The notes: generated by a model not told the origin, from the sequence alone. 64,000 nt of DNA from Anaeramoeba flamelloides (GCA_027625915.1 JANTQA010000076.1:4031501-4095500), one strand, 5' to 3'; counted from the first letter of the stretch, positions 36,800-50,158 are shown. Made by a program: numbers and translations.

Positions 36800-39430
36800 A
36801 GAAGAATTATCCTCTTTAATTTTATTTTCACCATATTTGAGTTTTATTATATCAATAGTGTTTTTGATAAATTATTAGTTAATATCTATTAAAGTAAATA
36901 TATCCTCAAAATTCAATTAAACCAAAATTCATTTTGAATTTTTACTCCAAGAAAAAACTTTTTTTCCGAACGAAAGAGTTTTAAAAATCATATTTCTACT
37001 GATAAAAACAATAAAATTCAATAGAATAAAGATTATTTAGTTTTGGAATACTGATTATATTCTGTAATAAGTTTTATTAAAAATGATGTAAGGTTAATTA
37101 AGGAACAATTTTTGTCGAAATTACTTTTTAATTTTATGTTTTCATACTAGTAATGGTAAATAACCCCGATTTTTTTTTTTCATTGAAGAAGAAAATTTTT
37201 TATTATTTGGAAAGAATTTATACAAAAAAATATACTGAAAAAATAAAAAGACATGGTATTGGAATAACTTAGTAAATAAGTTTTAATTTCACAACAATTA
37301 TAATAATTATATCCAGCTTTGAAAAAATATAATTTAATATTTCAGATCTTGAAAAAAATTGTTCTTTTTATGAATAAAAAAATATAACAGAAAATCATGA
37401 AATAACTAATATTGGAAAGTCTGGAAAATACTTCTTTAAAAACTCCTAAAATTCAACTAATAACCTAATAAATATTTTTTAATTTGATTATTTCTGGGTA
37501 ATAATTAATAAACGAATATTAATGATGTAATGTGTTATTAATAATTTTAATGGTTAGAATATTAAAATATTTTACTATTATTACTCAATTTTTTAAAGAT
37601 TTCTGAATAAATAAAATCATTTCCATTTAATAATTCGAAAAAAAATTAATTAATATTCAAAAAAAAATGTTGTTATTTGAATTATTTGTGAAATTAAGTA
37701 ATATATTTTTCTTGATTAGGTGATATTTATAGAACTCATAAAGAAAAATACATTTTTTTCATTTTTCAAAACAAGGAGCTCAATTGCTTGAATTTTTTTT
37801 TTCTTTGAAGTTGTGAGTATCCGCCATATAAAGAAAATTAATTGTATTATAAATTAAAAAAAAATTCTTCAAAGTTTTTTTTATTCTTTTTGGATCACTC
37901 ATGCTAGACAAAATTTAAATTCTAATAAAAGTATTTAAAAGAAAGTACCTTAACTATTATAAACATATTTATCTAGAAGAAAAAATTGTTTAAACATTTA
38001 TTTCTTCACCCTGTTGAAATTCTGAAAATATATTATTTTAATTAACTACTAGAATTTGCAATAACATTGTTTTTTCATATTAAATGGTTAAATTTGATTT
38101 GAATACAATTCACATATATCCCGTACCTTTTTATCTAATTTTTATTTTTCTTATTCTTCTTTTTTCTTCTTTTTTGTTTCTTTTTTCTTTTCTTTTTGAT
38201 ATTTACTGATTTTTAAGACAATTATACCAATTAAATTAAAAAAAAAAATTGTAAAATTCAAAAATTCTCCAAATCAGTAAAGTATTATCTAAACAAGATC
38301 TTATTTCTAGAAACAATAAACAAAAATATTCCTAGAAAAAAGGTTATTTTCAAATAATATTTTAGCTTATCTTCGAAAAAAAAGAATTTATTCAAATAAT
38401 AATAGTTTTTTATTTTGTTGGGAATAATTATATTCAATAAAATATTAAAAAAGAAGTTATCCCCAATTTACTATTTCAGAAAAACTTTAATTGAAAGAGT
38501 ATAATAGATTTTTTTTTTTTTTGAGTACCACATAATATATTATAAATTTGAAATCAAAATTTCATTAGTTACTCTATTTATTAAAAGAACTAAAGTAAAC
38601 CTGAGTGGAATTTTTAACTTGAAAAAATATTTTAAAAATTTTTTTATATTAGATATATAGTTATTTTCAATTTTATTTTGAATCTAGAAATATGTTTATA
38701 GGACTGTTTGAAATTAATAATTGAATAAACCAAAAAAATAAACATGGGAGAATTTGTGATTTTTGAACGAATCTTTTCTTTTAGAAGACAAAACATGAAA
38801 GACCACCTTTATCAAATAAACATTTTAAAATCAAGAATTTGAAAAAAAAAAACCGATAAAAAGTATTTTTCAAGATTTTTTTGATTTATCTTCTTAATCT
38901 GATTATTATGAAATGGGTTTTTCCTTGAATTTCTCGTTTAATTCCTATTTATTACTATTTAACAACCCCCCCCTAATTTGTTTTCAAACTTCCCTTTTTA
39001 ATTATTTTAATAAAAAGGTAAAAATAAAGAATAACAATTCAAAGTACAAAGTAAAACAATTGGATTAAATTCTTGGAATCAAAAAATAGTTACAAAAGAT
39101 TCAAAACAAAAAAAAAAAGAAAATAATGTTAACAAATTGAAAAAATCATACCATAAATATTTTTGTTCTCGTTTTAACTTGAGACAAAATAAATAATTTT
39201 AAAAATAAACAAATTTGTCCCTTAAACCCTTACTCTCAAGAATAACTTAAATACATCTATATTTCTAAAGAAGTATTTGAAATATCACATTTTTTTTTAA
39301 CCAAAATAAATTAGATAGATATAATTAAAATTTGTTTTGAAAAATTCTTGTAACAATTAAAATAATTTTTATAAGAAATAAAAATTATGAAAACTAAAAT
39401 TTTTACGACCATTGAAAAAAATATCTATGT
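36800..39430. other. Intergenic region with nothing recognisable
   Basis: A/T-rich sequence with several poly(A)/poly(T) runs. No ORF with protein character, repeat family or RNA gene could be assigned. Confidence 0.5.
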
Positions 39431-39439
39431 TCCTTTTGA

Positions 39440-39755
39440 TATAAAATTATGGATCAAATAAAACCCCAATCAAAAAACCTATTGATTTTTTTTGAATCAT
39501 TCTTCACTGTTTACATTAGAAAATTACAAAAGTTTTTATCTGTTGGCTATTGATCTCGCAATAAAAAAAAATAAAAAAATGAATGAGGACAAAAAATAAA
39601 ATCAGAAAAAAAAAAAGCAAAATGAGAAAAAATGATTTCAATTTTGAAAATTTCCAAAATAAATTTTTTCTTTTTAATATCTATGCAAACCCTTTAAATG
39701 CATGTTTTTCATCCATTACAACTGGGCCCCTTTGACTGAAAAATAGTTTATTATA
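39440..39755. mobile_element. TIR element family D, copy 4 (partial)
   Basis: It retains the right part of the element in the orientation of copies 2 and 3, with ATATCTATGCAAACCCTTTA and a well preserved terminus, TTACAACTGGGCCCCTTTGA followed by CTGAAAAATAGTTT. An AAAGTTTTTATCTG-type word matches copy 3. The left part is missing or too diverged. Confidence 0.7.
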
Positions 39756-40387
39756 TAAGAATTATTTTTTCATCACGATATTTTGACATTTATCATAATA
39801 TTTTGATAATTATCATGATATTATTGAACATTGTGATTACTATTTAATAATGAGGTTTTATTTAATATCAAAATTTTATTGTATTCAATGCTTTTTTTTC
39901 ACTTTATCGTCTATTAAAAGTGATATTGTCATAACCCCTACAAGTAATTTATATTAAAAACGAATGATTCTGAAAAAAAAACAATTTAAATAATAAATTG
40001 ATAAATTTAAATTAGTCTAATTCTGAAAAGTATAAACAAAAATTTTCTGTTTTTATTCAAAAACAATCAAAATGAAAAATTTTTTTAAAAAAAATTTGTT
40101 TTTACGAATAAATTCTAAATATAATTTAATATAAAAATACTTTAAAAATATGAATAATAGTATTGTTGATATATAAAAATTCAAAAAATAAATTAAATGT
40201 GATTGAATTGAATTGAATTGGATTAAAGTAAAGAATAATTTGAATATTATTTTAAAAAATAAATATAATAAGGCATGATGTAATCTAATGTCGTATAACA
40301 TAAAAACATTACTCTAATCTAATGGTATTATATTATTCATAAACAATTGTGGTATAAAGAAAGGAAAAAATGCGTAATAAGCAAGAA

Positions 40388-41677
40388 TTATAATTCATCA
40401 AGTTCAATATCATCATTTGGTTCGCTGGTGTTGGTTTTAAAAGTATACCCGTCACCTTTAATACCATATCTTACAGGGAGGCACCAGAAAAGAGGGTTTT
40501 TGCCAAATACTTGCTGTGTGTTTTTCCATTTCCCAAGATCGTATATATTTGGTGTTTCCTTTCTTGTCCCTTTATCCTTTTTTTCATGATAATTTTCAAT
40601 TGTTGTTAAATTTTTGAAAACAAAGCGTGTGTGCCGTAAAATTAGTCTTGTCAAAAAAATGAAAAAAAAACAGCAAATGGAGATAGCAATATAGGCAGAA
40701 ATCCGATCAAACGTATTCTCACTTTTTATAATTGCAAAGCTTAAAATAATTGTTGAAAGAATTGAAGACAAATCAAAATAGAATAAAACTAAAAGAAAAA
40801 ATTTATAATTCCGAAACCCGATCATATTCCCGACAATATAACAAATGTGATCGGCTTTTAAAGCAACAACATGATACTTTTTGGAATAACGTGAGCGTGG
40901 CGGCCTTGGCCGATGTTTTGCATGGAAATGTTCTTGTGGTGTTAATGGGAAATCAACAACAGCTGATTTGTGTCGGTATTCATCAAGTTTCCACTCAGGT
41001 GGTAAATACCCTTATCGTGTGTGTGTGTGTGTTTTTTTTAGAACATTCACAAATTTTTTTTGTTGTTTGTAGTTTTATTTTTTGATTTATAAAAAAAAAA
41101 ATTAAACAAGATTTTAGGTTATGGGTCGTAAATTAGAGAATTTAATCGAAAGGTTTGAAGACTTTTCCTTTTTTGATAAAAAATGAATCTTTTTACATTA
41201 AATTCTTGTAAATAATCCCATTGAACGATTTTGGAAATTTTGGTTTTGTTTTTTTTTTTGTTAAGGTTTTTTCTTTTAAATACAAGATCGAAGGATCAAA
41301 ATAAAATTACCTGGACTCGTGAAAGTTGTGCGCAAGTAGCAGAATAGTGACATACCAGCAAAAAAATTAAACACTACTCGAATAATCAGTCGTTCCTTTT
41401 CAGAAAAAATTCTTGTGGCAAGAATATTTACAACAAAAATAATATAACAAAAAAGAGAAAGCGGAATAGACATTTGCAAAAAAAAATCCCATCCAAGTGG
41501 GGTACTCCCAACTGTGATAACAGAAGTGGTGCCATTTGAATATTTAGAAATGCAAAGAAATTTTGATTTTAAATTTGATTTGATCTTTGTAGTTGGTTCT
41601 TGTGTTGTATTTAAAGGCTCTGTGGGTATATCATCACCACTATCTTTTTGCTCACTTTGCGAATCAGAAGATGTCAT
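40388..41677 (-). CDS. DHHC palmitoyltransferase-family protein with degenerate zinc domain (2 exons)
   Basis: DHHC enzymes S-acylate cysteines at membrane faces through a cysteine-rich zinc domain and a catalytic DHHC motif. Exons 41677-41311 and 41010-40388 join across a 300 bp GT-AG phase 1 intron to give 329 aa. The order is typical: a Ser/Thr-rich N-terminus, two helices, TSPGYLPPEW just before the cysteine-rich region, the DHHC segment, two more helices (from about 191 and 225), TTIE (258-261), and a C-terminal FGKNPLFWCLPVRYG. The core is odd. The usual C-x2-C and H-C-x2-C ligands are replaced (HAKHRPRPPRSRYSKKYH), and DHHCPWxxNC reads DHICYIVGNM (176-185). The presumed nucleophile Cys179 and the Asp-His pair remain. 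The frame is intact and splice sites are good, so this is not a decaying gene. It may be a divergent enzyme or a non-catalytic relative. Fungal DHHC proteins with missing zinc ligands or a DHYC motif are known. Confidence 0.85.
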
Positions 41678-41849
41678 AAAGTTGTTATTAAATTCTACTT
41701 GTGTTAAGACAAATCACCTGAATTCGAAAATTTGGAGTATCGAAACGATAAAAACTTACAATTTTAAAAGGAATTTTCAAAAAAATAAATTATGGGAATT
41801 TTTTTGAAACAAGATTTATAATTTAAGGTTCCATGAATGCGAAAAAACA

Positions 41850-43800
41850 CAAGCAATGGAATTAAAAATTGACATTAAAACCGTTTCAAATGATAGAATT
41901 ATTCGGATTATGAAAAAATTGGAGAAAATATTTTGAGAAACTTTGGTTTTTGGTTTTTTTTTTTAAAGCAAAAGTAGTGGATATAATGAATATGTAAGGC
42001 TGAATATAAAAAGTTTTTTTTTGTCTAAAGTTATTCTGATCTACTATTGTGATTTTCAAATAAGTCTATTGTGAATAAAAGTTCATTGAATTAGTAGATC
42101 TTTTTTATAAAAGATCTTACTTTTTTAATAGTTCTTATTAATTAATATTTTTGAAAAAATTGTTTCTCCAAAAAGTGTTTCTTTTCTTCCCCCACTTTTA
42201 TAAGTTTATTTGTTTTCATTTATTATAATTGAAAAGTCAGAAAAAAATATTTTTAGGATAAATTATTCACTTGTTAAAAATGGGTAACCGAAAAAAGTTT
42301 TAAAAAGATCCTAACTTTCCGAAAATGACCATAATTCATATTAAGGGATCAGTATTCAAAAACAACTGGTAAATTATAGAATATGTTATTGGTGGTATTC
42401 TCTACTTACAAATTTTGTATATACCAAGTGTCAAAAAATTCTGATATACTAAGGAAGACAAAAAAGAATATATTTTTTGTTAGAACAATTTTTATTTTTC
42501 CATTTTTCCTTAAAAAGAAAACATTTAAATACATTTTATTTCTCACACGATACAAATTTTTTATCCTGCTTAGTACATTTTTATTGTCATTCCCATCATT
42601 ATTATTCAATAAAAAGTCTAAGTTGTCAGTTTTATTAAAATAGAGATATTTTTTTTTTGTTTTTAATAGAATTCTTTTGGTTAAGAAAAAAAAATAAAAT
42701 GATTTATTCAAGGAATTGAAAAATAATTGTATTTTTTTACGAAGGATAATAGTTATCATCATTAAAGCTTGAAAGTGATTTATCAAATTTTACCAAGATA
42801 TTTTGTTTATTTTTTCGAAGATAAAATTCAATTTTTCAAAAGAAAATTTTTTTGGAAGATATTTAGGAATAAAGTGATTTTATCTCCAAATTCTAAATCA
42901 ATTTTATTATTGCATAAAATGTTAAATATGATTATAAGGATTCTTGTGCATAAGAACAAACAGTTTGTTAAAAAAATTTTTCAAAATTAAAAATTTTTTT
43001 GCATTTTTTTTGATTTTTGAAAACCAGAAAAGAACTTTTTTAAAATATTAAAGAATAATTTTTTTTCGTTTAATAGATCTCAATTTAATTGATAAACTGT
43101 AGTTAAGCCTCTACCAAATATTCATTTATTGAATCACCTATACCACAATTAGTTTTGTTGGCTAAGATTTGAATTGAAATTTTAATTCTTAAAAAGAATA
43201 ACCAAATAAAAAATTTCCTTTCAAAATCAATACTTTTCAACATAAAACTAAAAATATGTTTTCCCGTTTTCAAGAATTAACTTGATAATTTTTTTAAAAA
43301 TAATAGGTTACTTTTTTTCATTAGATATTAGCTATATGTGAATTTTGGGTTTCAAAAAAGATACTATCATTAATTAAATGTTTAAATAAGGTTAAATCAT
43401 CCATTTCATAATCGAAAAACAAATTCCAAAAAAAAAAAAAAATTCAAGATCTAAACAAGATTTCGTTTTATTATTAAAAAAATACCATTCACTTAATAAA
43501 ATTAGATTGTGGTTTCTCAAACATAAAATTAAAAAAATTTGTAAAGTAATTAATGTAAACATATATTTATTTATAATGAAAGGTTTTTTTACAATTCTAA
43601 ATCAATGTAATTAGTCCTTAATAGTTAAAAATGCTCAATATATATATATATATATATTAGCAATGAATTCAAATAAAATTAATAAAATTATTACGAAAAT
43701 ACCCAATTTTATAAAGCTTAATATACCTAATTTTAAATCAGTATTTATGAAGGAAAACTAATTTTACAAAGTTTCATAAACTGTTAAAACCAATAAAATG
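41850..43800. other. Intergenic region with only doubtful short ORFs
   Basis: Overlapping ORFs of 70-130 codons occur on both strands at about 42380-42990, but they are rich in Phe/Lys/Ile from A/T-rich sequence and show no recognised motif or splice structure. I do not call a gene here. Confidence 0.4.
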
Positions 43801-43817
43801 TTTCATTCAAAGCTATA

Positions 43818-44014
43818 CATCCAGTTCCACTTTTAAGACATAAACTTTCAACGAAAATTAAGGCACAAAAAAAATCTCAAATTAAGGCACAAAATTCAGA
43901 TTCTAAAACAATCAATTGTAAAAAAAAAAAAATACAAATTTTGTGCCTTAATTGGAGATTTTTTTGCACCTTAAATTTTGATGAAAGTTTGTGTCTTAAA
44001 AGTGGAACTGACTT
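43818..44014. mobile_element. Mariner-like MITE, family A, copy 3
   Basis: The left end CATCCAGTTCCACTTTTAAG faces CTTAAAAGTGGAACTGACTT on the right, with TA at 43816-43817 and 44015-44016. Inner arms AAATTAAGGCACAAAA and TTTTGTGCCTTAATT are strongly complementary. This is the copy with the best-preserved palindrome. Confidence 0.9.
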
Positions 44015-44019
44015 TAGTA

Positions 44020-45740
44020 AAAAAATTCCAAGAATAAATGAAAATTGATATAGATTTTTTCTAACATTAATTGAAATTTATCATCAAAAACAATTGAAAA
44101 ATAAATCAAAAGACATTTAGCTTATGATCACTATTAGCAATTGTTATTTTTGAACTTTTTTATTTTTAAATACTTTACTATATCTTAAAATAGAAACTCA
44201 AAATAATAATATCACAGTATTTAAAATTTCAAAAAATCAATAACTTAAAAAGTAACTATTTTAAAATTTTTATTGATTTAGTTATATTGCTAATAATTAT
44301 CAAACTAAAAAACCCAACAAAGGGTGAGTTTTTATTTCAATTTTGGGAATTTATTTATTTTTATTTATTTTTTTTTTTTGATATTTTTTTTCAAGATTGA
44401 GAAATAATTTGACGTAAATATCTCTTGAGTTAATTATGTGTTTTTTTTTTTTTGTAATTGATTTTTTTAGTGATAAATCTCCATATCAACAAAAATATAA
44501 GAAATTTATCAATTTTCTTCTGTGTGAGGTTAAAAAAATAATAAAAAATGTCATCTCTAGAAAGATTATTTATTTATTTTATACTTTCGATCAACATCTT
44601 ATCATGTTATTACTCTATCTATTTTGTCTATTTTCAAGTTTTCAATTATTATCTTTTTTTTTTTTTCAAAATAACTTTTTAGGATGATGGTGAGAGTTTC
44701 TTATCATTAAAATTAGATGATTGGTGGGATAAATCGAATTGATGCATATTTATTTTGATCAAGTATAGCAACTTATACTAATTTTCAAAATAAATGAAAA
44801 TCCAAATGGTCTTTTAATCACATGGATCATCCAATTTGAATATTTTTAACAAACGATAATAATATAAAATAACAGTTGAAAATTTCTATATCAAATTGAT
44901 CCATTTTTTCAAGTTGGGTAATTTAAAGATGATTTTTGGAAATTCTATATGATTGATAATGTTTCAGAATTATTAAAAAAAAATTGGAAGAATTTTCTAT
45001 ATTTTTTGTTATTTTATTTTTCTGAAAAAGAAATATCGGAAATATATTTTTCTTTTTATATTTATTTTTAATTATTTGTATTAAATATTCCGTTTCTAAT
45101 AATATCTCTTATAATTTTCTTCATTTCTCAAAAATGAGCTGATTATAATTCTTACTATGGAATATTTAAAAAATCATACATCGAGCATTATAATCAATAA
45201 ATATTTTTCGAATTCACCAAATAAAACCAGATAATTTCTTCCTATTTATTTTCTTCAATCTGGAATATGTTTATCTTTTTTTCATTTCAAAAATATCTCT
45301 ATAATTTCCGATTTGTATTATCCACTTGCAGATCCTTATTAATTTACCAAAGTACCAAATAATTAAATCAAGATTACTATATCCAATCTATTACTTTGAA
45401 AAATCCAATTTAAGGGAGGTAAGTGTATTTTGCCAATTATGAGTACGAATATTTATATTAAACTGAATTATTCAAATACTATCTTTAAACTGATAAATTC
45501 CTATTTAAATAAATATAAGAGTTTCGTATATCGATCTTATAATATATTTGTATATCAATTAAAAATGGAAATCAAAATAATGTAAAAAAATTGGTCATCA
45601 AGAAAAAATAAAATTAAATAAATATTTCTTAATCTTATATTTAACATTTGATAAAAATACTCATTCTTTATTTAGTTTTATTTTTAATTCTTCATGAAAT
45701 ACTTTTGTAGTGAAATTTTTAAGAAATAAATTACTATTTA
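44020..45740. other. Intergenic region with nothing recognisable
   Basis: A/T-rich DNA with chance ORFs only. No gene, element or RNA could be supported. Confidence 0.5.
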
Positions 45741-45744
45741 TTTA

Positions 45745-46790
45745 TAAAGGATTCCCAAAATGAAAATTCATTTTGGGAATCCTATGTTTATTTAATTCAT
45801 CTAATTCTAAATTTGGTTCAAGAAAATGGGATTTTTTTTTAAATTCCATTTAGAAATAAAAATTTATTTTGAAAAATTTGTTTTGATTTGATAATTATTT
45901 TTTCCTTATTAAATTGAGAACTTAAAATAATTTTTAATCGTGTTTTTTATTTTTTCTTGAATTTTCTTTTTCTTTGATTTGAATCTTTTGTAGATTTTTT
46001 TGGATTCTGATAATTTAATTTCTTTTATTTTAATTTTTGAAATGTTATTCTTTGTTTTGGCTTGGTTTGATAAAAAAATTTAAAAAAAGAATTTTGAAAA
46101 CAAATTTAAAAACAAAAAAGTTTTGCCAAATAATAATAAATAGTAAAGATGAGAGTAATTCAAGGTAATGAATTGTTTGGGTTCATTCAAATTCAGAAGA
46201 TAAAGAAAAGAAATCTGGGAAAATAGACTTTGATGAATTTTTTTTTTTTCAATCTTCATTTCAACAAATTTTTGTGGAAAGGTGATCTTTCTTGTTTGGT
46301 CTTCTAAATTCTAAAAGAAAAGATTTGTTTAAAATTCACACCTTCTCATGTCTATTATTTTGGTTTATTCGATGATTAATTTCAAGCATACCCATAAACA
46401 CATCTCGAGATCCAAAACCAAATTTAATAAAACCAAAAATTTCATCAAAAAAAATGTTCAAAAAATTGAAAAATGAAAGATTTGACTCTGAATTTACTTT
46501 GGTTTCGCTTTCTTTTCACAAATAGAGTAGCAAATGGTATTTTAGTTTCAAGATTTCAATATCCATGGTACTCAAAAAATCTTTTTTTCAGTAAGATTTA
46601 CACTTTGAAACAATTTACAAAATGATAAAAGTTACCTACTTCCTTAAAAGATAAATTGGAAAATGAAAGTGAAATTTTTTTCCAATTTATTCTTTGAATT
46701 CGAGGAAAAATTAAATGCTCTTTTGGAACTTTGATTTATATTAAGTTTGTTCTCAGTGTTGGTCTGTCAAAAATTGAATTAAAAATTTTT
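45745..46790. repeat. Repeat family K, copy 2 (longest)
   Basis: It aligns with 59205-60125 over nearly its whole length. Shared words include TTAAATTGAGAACTTAAAAT, TTTGTTTTG.CTTG.TTTGAT, AGAATTTTGAAAACAAATTT or a variant, AATAATAAATAGTAA, CTTCTCATGT and GGTATTTTAGTTTCAAGATT. The right half is also found at 10.8-11.2 kb. Near its left end is a perfect palindrome at 45748-45783 with 17 bp arms (AGGATTCCCAAAATGAA). No conserved ORF. The copy ends a few hundred bases downstream of RPS14. Confidence 0.75.
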
Positions 46791-47102
46791 GAAAAAAAAG
46801 TTAAATGTATTACAATTCTAATATTGGCGTATGAATATTGGTTCTTTCTTAAATGAGGAAAATTCGACAAAATGAATTATTAAACATTGCTGTTTGTGGG
46901 ATTTAAAACATTACAAGACTGCACTTTCAAAAAATGTACATTTAAAAAAAGGATAAATGGGTAAAATTATTATTATTTTAAATAATAAAAATGAAAATTT
47001 TGATATTATTTGTTTTTTAATAATGCTCTATTGGGGTGTATGGAGATAAAAATCAAGAAGATCAAGAATAAATGAATTTAATAAATAGTAAATTGAAAAA
47101 AT

Positions 47103-47299
47103 TTAAAGTCTTCTTCCTCTTCTACCACCATGTTTTCTTGTTCCGTCAGTTGGGATTGGGGTGACATCTTCAATTCTTCCAATTTTCATTCCTGCTCTAG
47201 CAAGTGCACGCATGGCTGCTTGTCCTCCTGGACCTGGTCTTCTTCTTCTGTTTCCACCTCTTCCTCTGATTTTTATATGGAGTGCATTGATATTAAGTT

Positions 47300-47336
<37 letters not shown>

Positions 47337-47943
47337 GAACAAAAAGCAAAGAGAAAATTAGTTTTTTTTTTGGAAATGATAAAAAAAATAATAAAGGTAA
47401 TTATTCGAAAGCGAATGATTTTGAAACACATACTTTACACCTAGTAATAATGTCTACTACGGCAAGCATTGCTGCGTATGGTGAAGATTCATCTCGATCT
47501 GTTTTGACTTTTTGTCCACCTGTTTTGTTTTGTAAAAATTATCGAGTAAACATAAAAAGAAGCAAAAATAAAAAAAAAAAAAAAATAAAATAAAAAAAAA
47601 ATTAATTTCGAACAATACAAACCAAAAAATAAAAAAGAACCAAATTACAAACCTGAAACTCTTGCAATGGTTTCGCTTCCAGAAAGATCTGTTACGTGAA
47701 TGAATGTGTCCTATATTGGTGGTTTTGTTAAAAAGGTTAAGGTTGATGAAAACAAAAAGCAAAAATAAGATAAAAAACAAATTTTTTTCAGAAGAAAAAA
47801 GAGTCTAATTTTTGGCTTACATTCCAAGAAGCATAAATATGAGCAACACCGAAAACAAGTTCGCCTTCTTTAACCAAAGGTCCCATTTTTTTTTCTTCGG
47901 TTTCTTTTTGTTGTTTCTTTTGTTGTTTTTTTCTTCTACTCAT
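47103..47943 (-). CDS. RPS14: 40S ribosomal protein S14 (uS11), 4 exons
   Basis: RPS14/uS11 is a core protein of the small subunit platform, near the 3' end of 18S rRNA. The exons are 47943-47821, 47710-47653, 47519-47434 and 47300-47103, with introns of 110, 133 and 133 bp, all GT-AG. The product is 154 aa (human 151). Landmarks in order are a Lys/Gln-rich N-terminus, [92 protein letters not shown] and the C-terminal GGRRGRRL typical of all uS11 proteins. Every join keeps the family alignment without gap. The third intron ends in about 27 A residues right before the acceptor G. A small highly expressed gene with four exons agrees with a moderately intron-rich genome. Confidence 0.98.
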
Positions 47944-47949
47944 TATTTG

Positions 47950-49670
47950 AAAAAATATTTGATATTAAGAATTTTTAAAAAAAATGAAAAGTGTTGTGTT
48001 GGTTTGATTTTTGGGAAACAAAATCAAGACAAATTGATGAATAACAGACACTAGGGCCAATTAAAAAACCCTAAAAAGACCATAAAAAAATTAAAGGTCG
48101 TGCTGATCCCTTTTTTCAAACTATTTAAATTTAAGGTACAAATGTTTACGTTTTTATTCAAGAACACACTTTAAATTCAAAGATTGTTAAGTTTTTGATT
48201 CATTTTCCTTCAGTTTTTCCTAATTATAATTTCCTCAATAATGTAACAAAATTTCAAATTTTTTAATTCTGCAAAAAAGTCAAATTTTTTAATTTCCCTT
48301 TTAAAATTGGGGATGTTGACGATTTATTTTTCTTCTTGGGTTGTGATTTTTTTGGAATTTGATTGAAAATTATGATATTTTTTTTTTTGTAATTAACAGT
48401 TCTTTTGATAAATACAAGATCAAAATTTTTTTTACAAAGTCAAAAAGTTAGTTTCAAAAAAATTTTTTATTATCAAGCAATTGTTCAAAAAAAAATACTA
48501 CTTCCAAAGTTAAAAATAAAACAAAAAAAAAATAATTTCAAATAGATAATAAGTCGAAAATAGTTCATGAAAAAAATTAACTCTAATGGATTTTCAAGCC
48601 AAGGTCAACTTAAAAAATTTTACTAACTTGTGCGATAAAAGTAAAAAATATTTAGAAGATGGTTAGGGAATTTTTTTTTTTTTTGTTTATTGATTTGAAA
48701 TAGAAATTAGAAAATATTACAATGAAATTTTTGAAAGATCTATAAAAATGTAAAATTTTTAAAATATTTGAAATTATGAATATGTCTATTTTTTTGTAAA
48801 AGACCTTTTCAGAGTTTAAATGCAACTGAGGTTATAGAACCAAATCAAGGGGGTTTTATTACATAATACACGGGGTTTCTTAATAAAAATCGACTTTAAA
48901 TTAGTTGTAAACTTGTTAAATTTCAAAACAAAACTAAATCAATTTAATAAGAAAGTATATATTTTGTTGAATAGGTTGAAGGGTTTTAAGTATTGTTTTA
49001 TTAATAATTAATAAGTTTACATACTATTTAAAGCTGGGATAACTTCTAAGACAGAAATTTTGTCCAATATTTAAGTTACAGTAACACATTAGATTCAAGC
49101 ACAAAAAATTCAGATTCCAAGAAAATAATTGATTTACTAAATATTCCAGAAAAATATGTTTTAATTTGTATTTTATTTTTTTATAAAATATTTTAAAAAG
49201 TTTGTGAATTAAAATTTTGGTTGGTGTAGTGTCTTTTGATAAATAATAATCGAAATGAAAAAAAGAAAACACAAAACCATTAAGGGTTATATTTATTTCT
49301 TGCACCTGTGTTTGTTTTAAATAAATAATCAAATTTCAAGAAAGGTGAAAAGTATTTACTGATTATTTAATAATAATTCAAAATGAATCAATATTATAAA
49401 AGATAAATTATGATTTATTTTAACTACTATATGTAATTTCAAAATTTCCTCTTGAAAATTTATCTATATTTTTTTCTCAGAATTATGAAAAAATAATTTC
49501 AAAAAAAAAAAAAAAAAAAATAAAATATTTTGAAATTTTTAACATTACAATAAGTTCACTTATGAATAAAAAATAATATATAAATTGAAAATGTTTTGAA
49601 ACTATGATTTTGAGATATATTTTACGATTTAAACCAAAAAATACAATTTTCGAGTAAATATTTTTTTCAA
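47950..49670. other. Intergenic region upstream of RPS14, no recognised content
   Basis: It presumably holds the RPS14 promoter immediately upstream of 47943, but no specific element stands out. The ORF near 49024-49332 has no protein signature. Confidence 0.4.
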
Positions 49671-49679
49671 ATTTAATAT

Positions 49680-50158
49680 TAAATCTTTTTTCGGTAAAAG
49701 TTACCCAGTTCTAATGAAAAAAGAGAACATAATCTATAATTTTAATTCATTATTATTCTCAAAATATAATTTCAATTCTTAGTTAGATCATTTTTTCTCA
49801 TTTTTGTATTTTTTTTTTGTATTTTGTAATTAGTCTTATTTTTTTATTCTTCTTCTTTTTTTCTTTTTTTTTTTAATTCAAGTTAATTTGATAAAAAAAA
49901 TGTTATAAACTCCAAATTAAAATTAAGAAAAGTAAGGCTGTGTATTATCTTATGAAATTTTATACATTTACAATTAAAAAATCTTATTGTCAAAAATTTT
50001 AAATTTAATAAAGAAATTGAGGAATTTTGCAAAAGACTTTCCAATGAAAGTGGGCCAAATTTTTTTTTTAAAATTTAAAACATTTTTTTTTTTTTTGAAA
50101 TTTATGGTTTGTTCAAGATTTTTGTTTATGAATACCAACTCTAATCGGAGGTGAATTA
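49680..50158. mobile_element. TIR element family J, copy 2, interrupted by a MITE
   Basis: It matches 61167-61640 in order: TCTTTTTTCGGTAAAAG, AGAACATAATCTAT, TATTATTCTCAAAATA, TTAGATCATTTTTTCTCAT, AAATTGAGGAATTTTG and a TACCAACTCTAAT word. The match stops where MITE A copy 4 begins, and the rest of the element is not found beyond it. Confidence 0.6.

Noticed and set aside
40750-41085. 111-codon plus-strand ORF opposite the DHHC gene
   Set aside because: It overlaps the DHIC segment, whose minus-strand frame matches the palmitoyltransferase family and joins correctly to the first exon.
42383-42990. Overlapping ORFs of 70-130 codons on both strands
   Set aside because: Composition follows A/T-rich DNA, and no motif, splice structure or repeat membership supports a gene.
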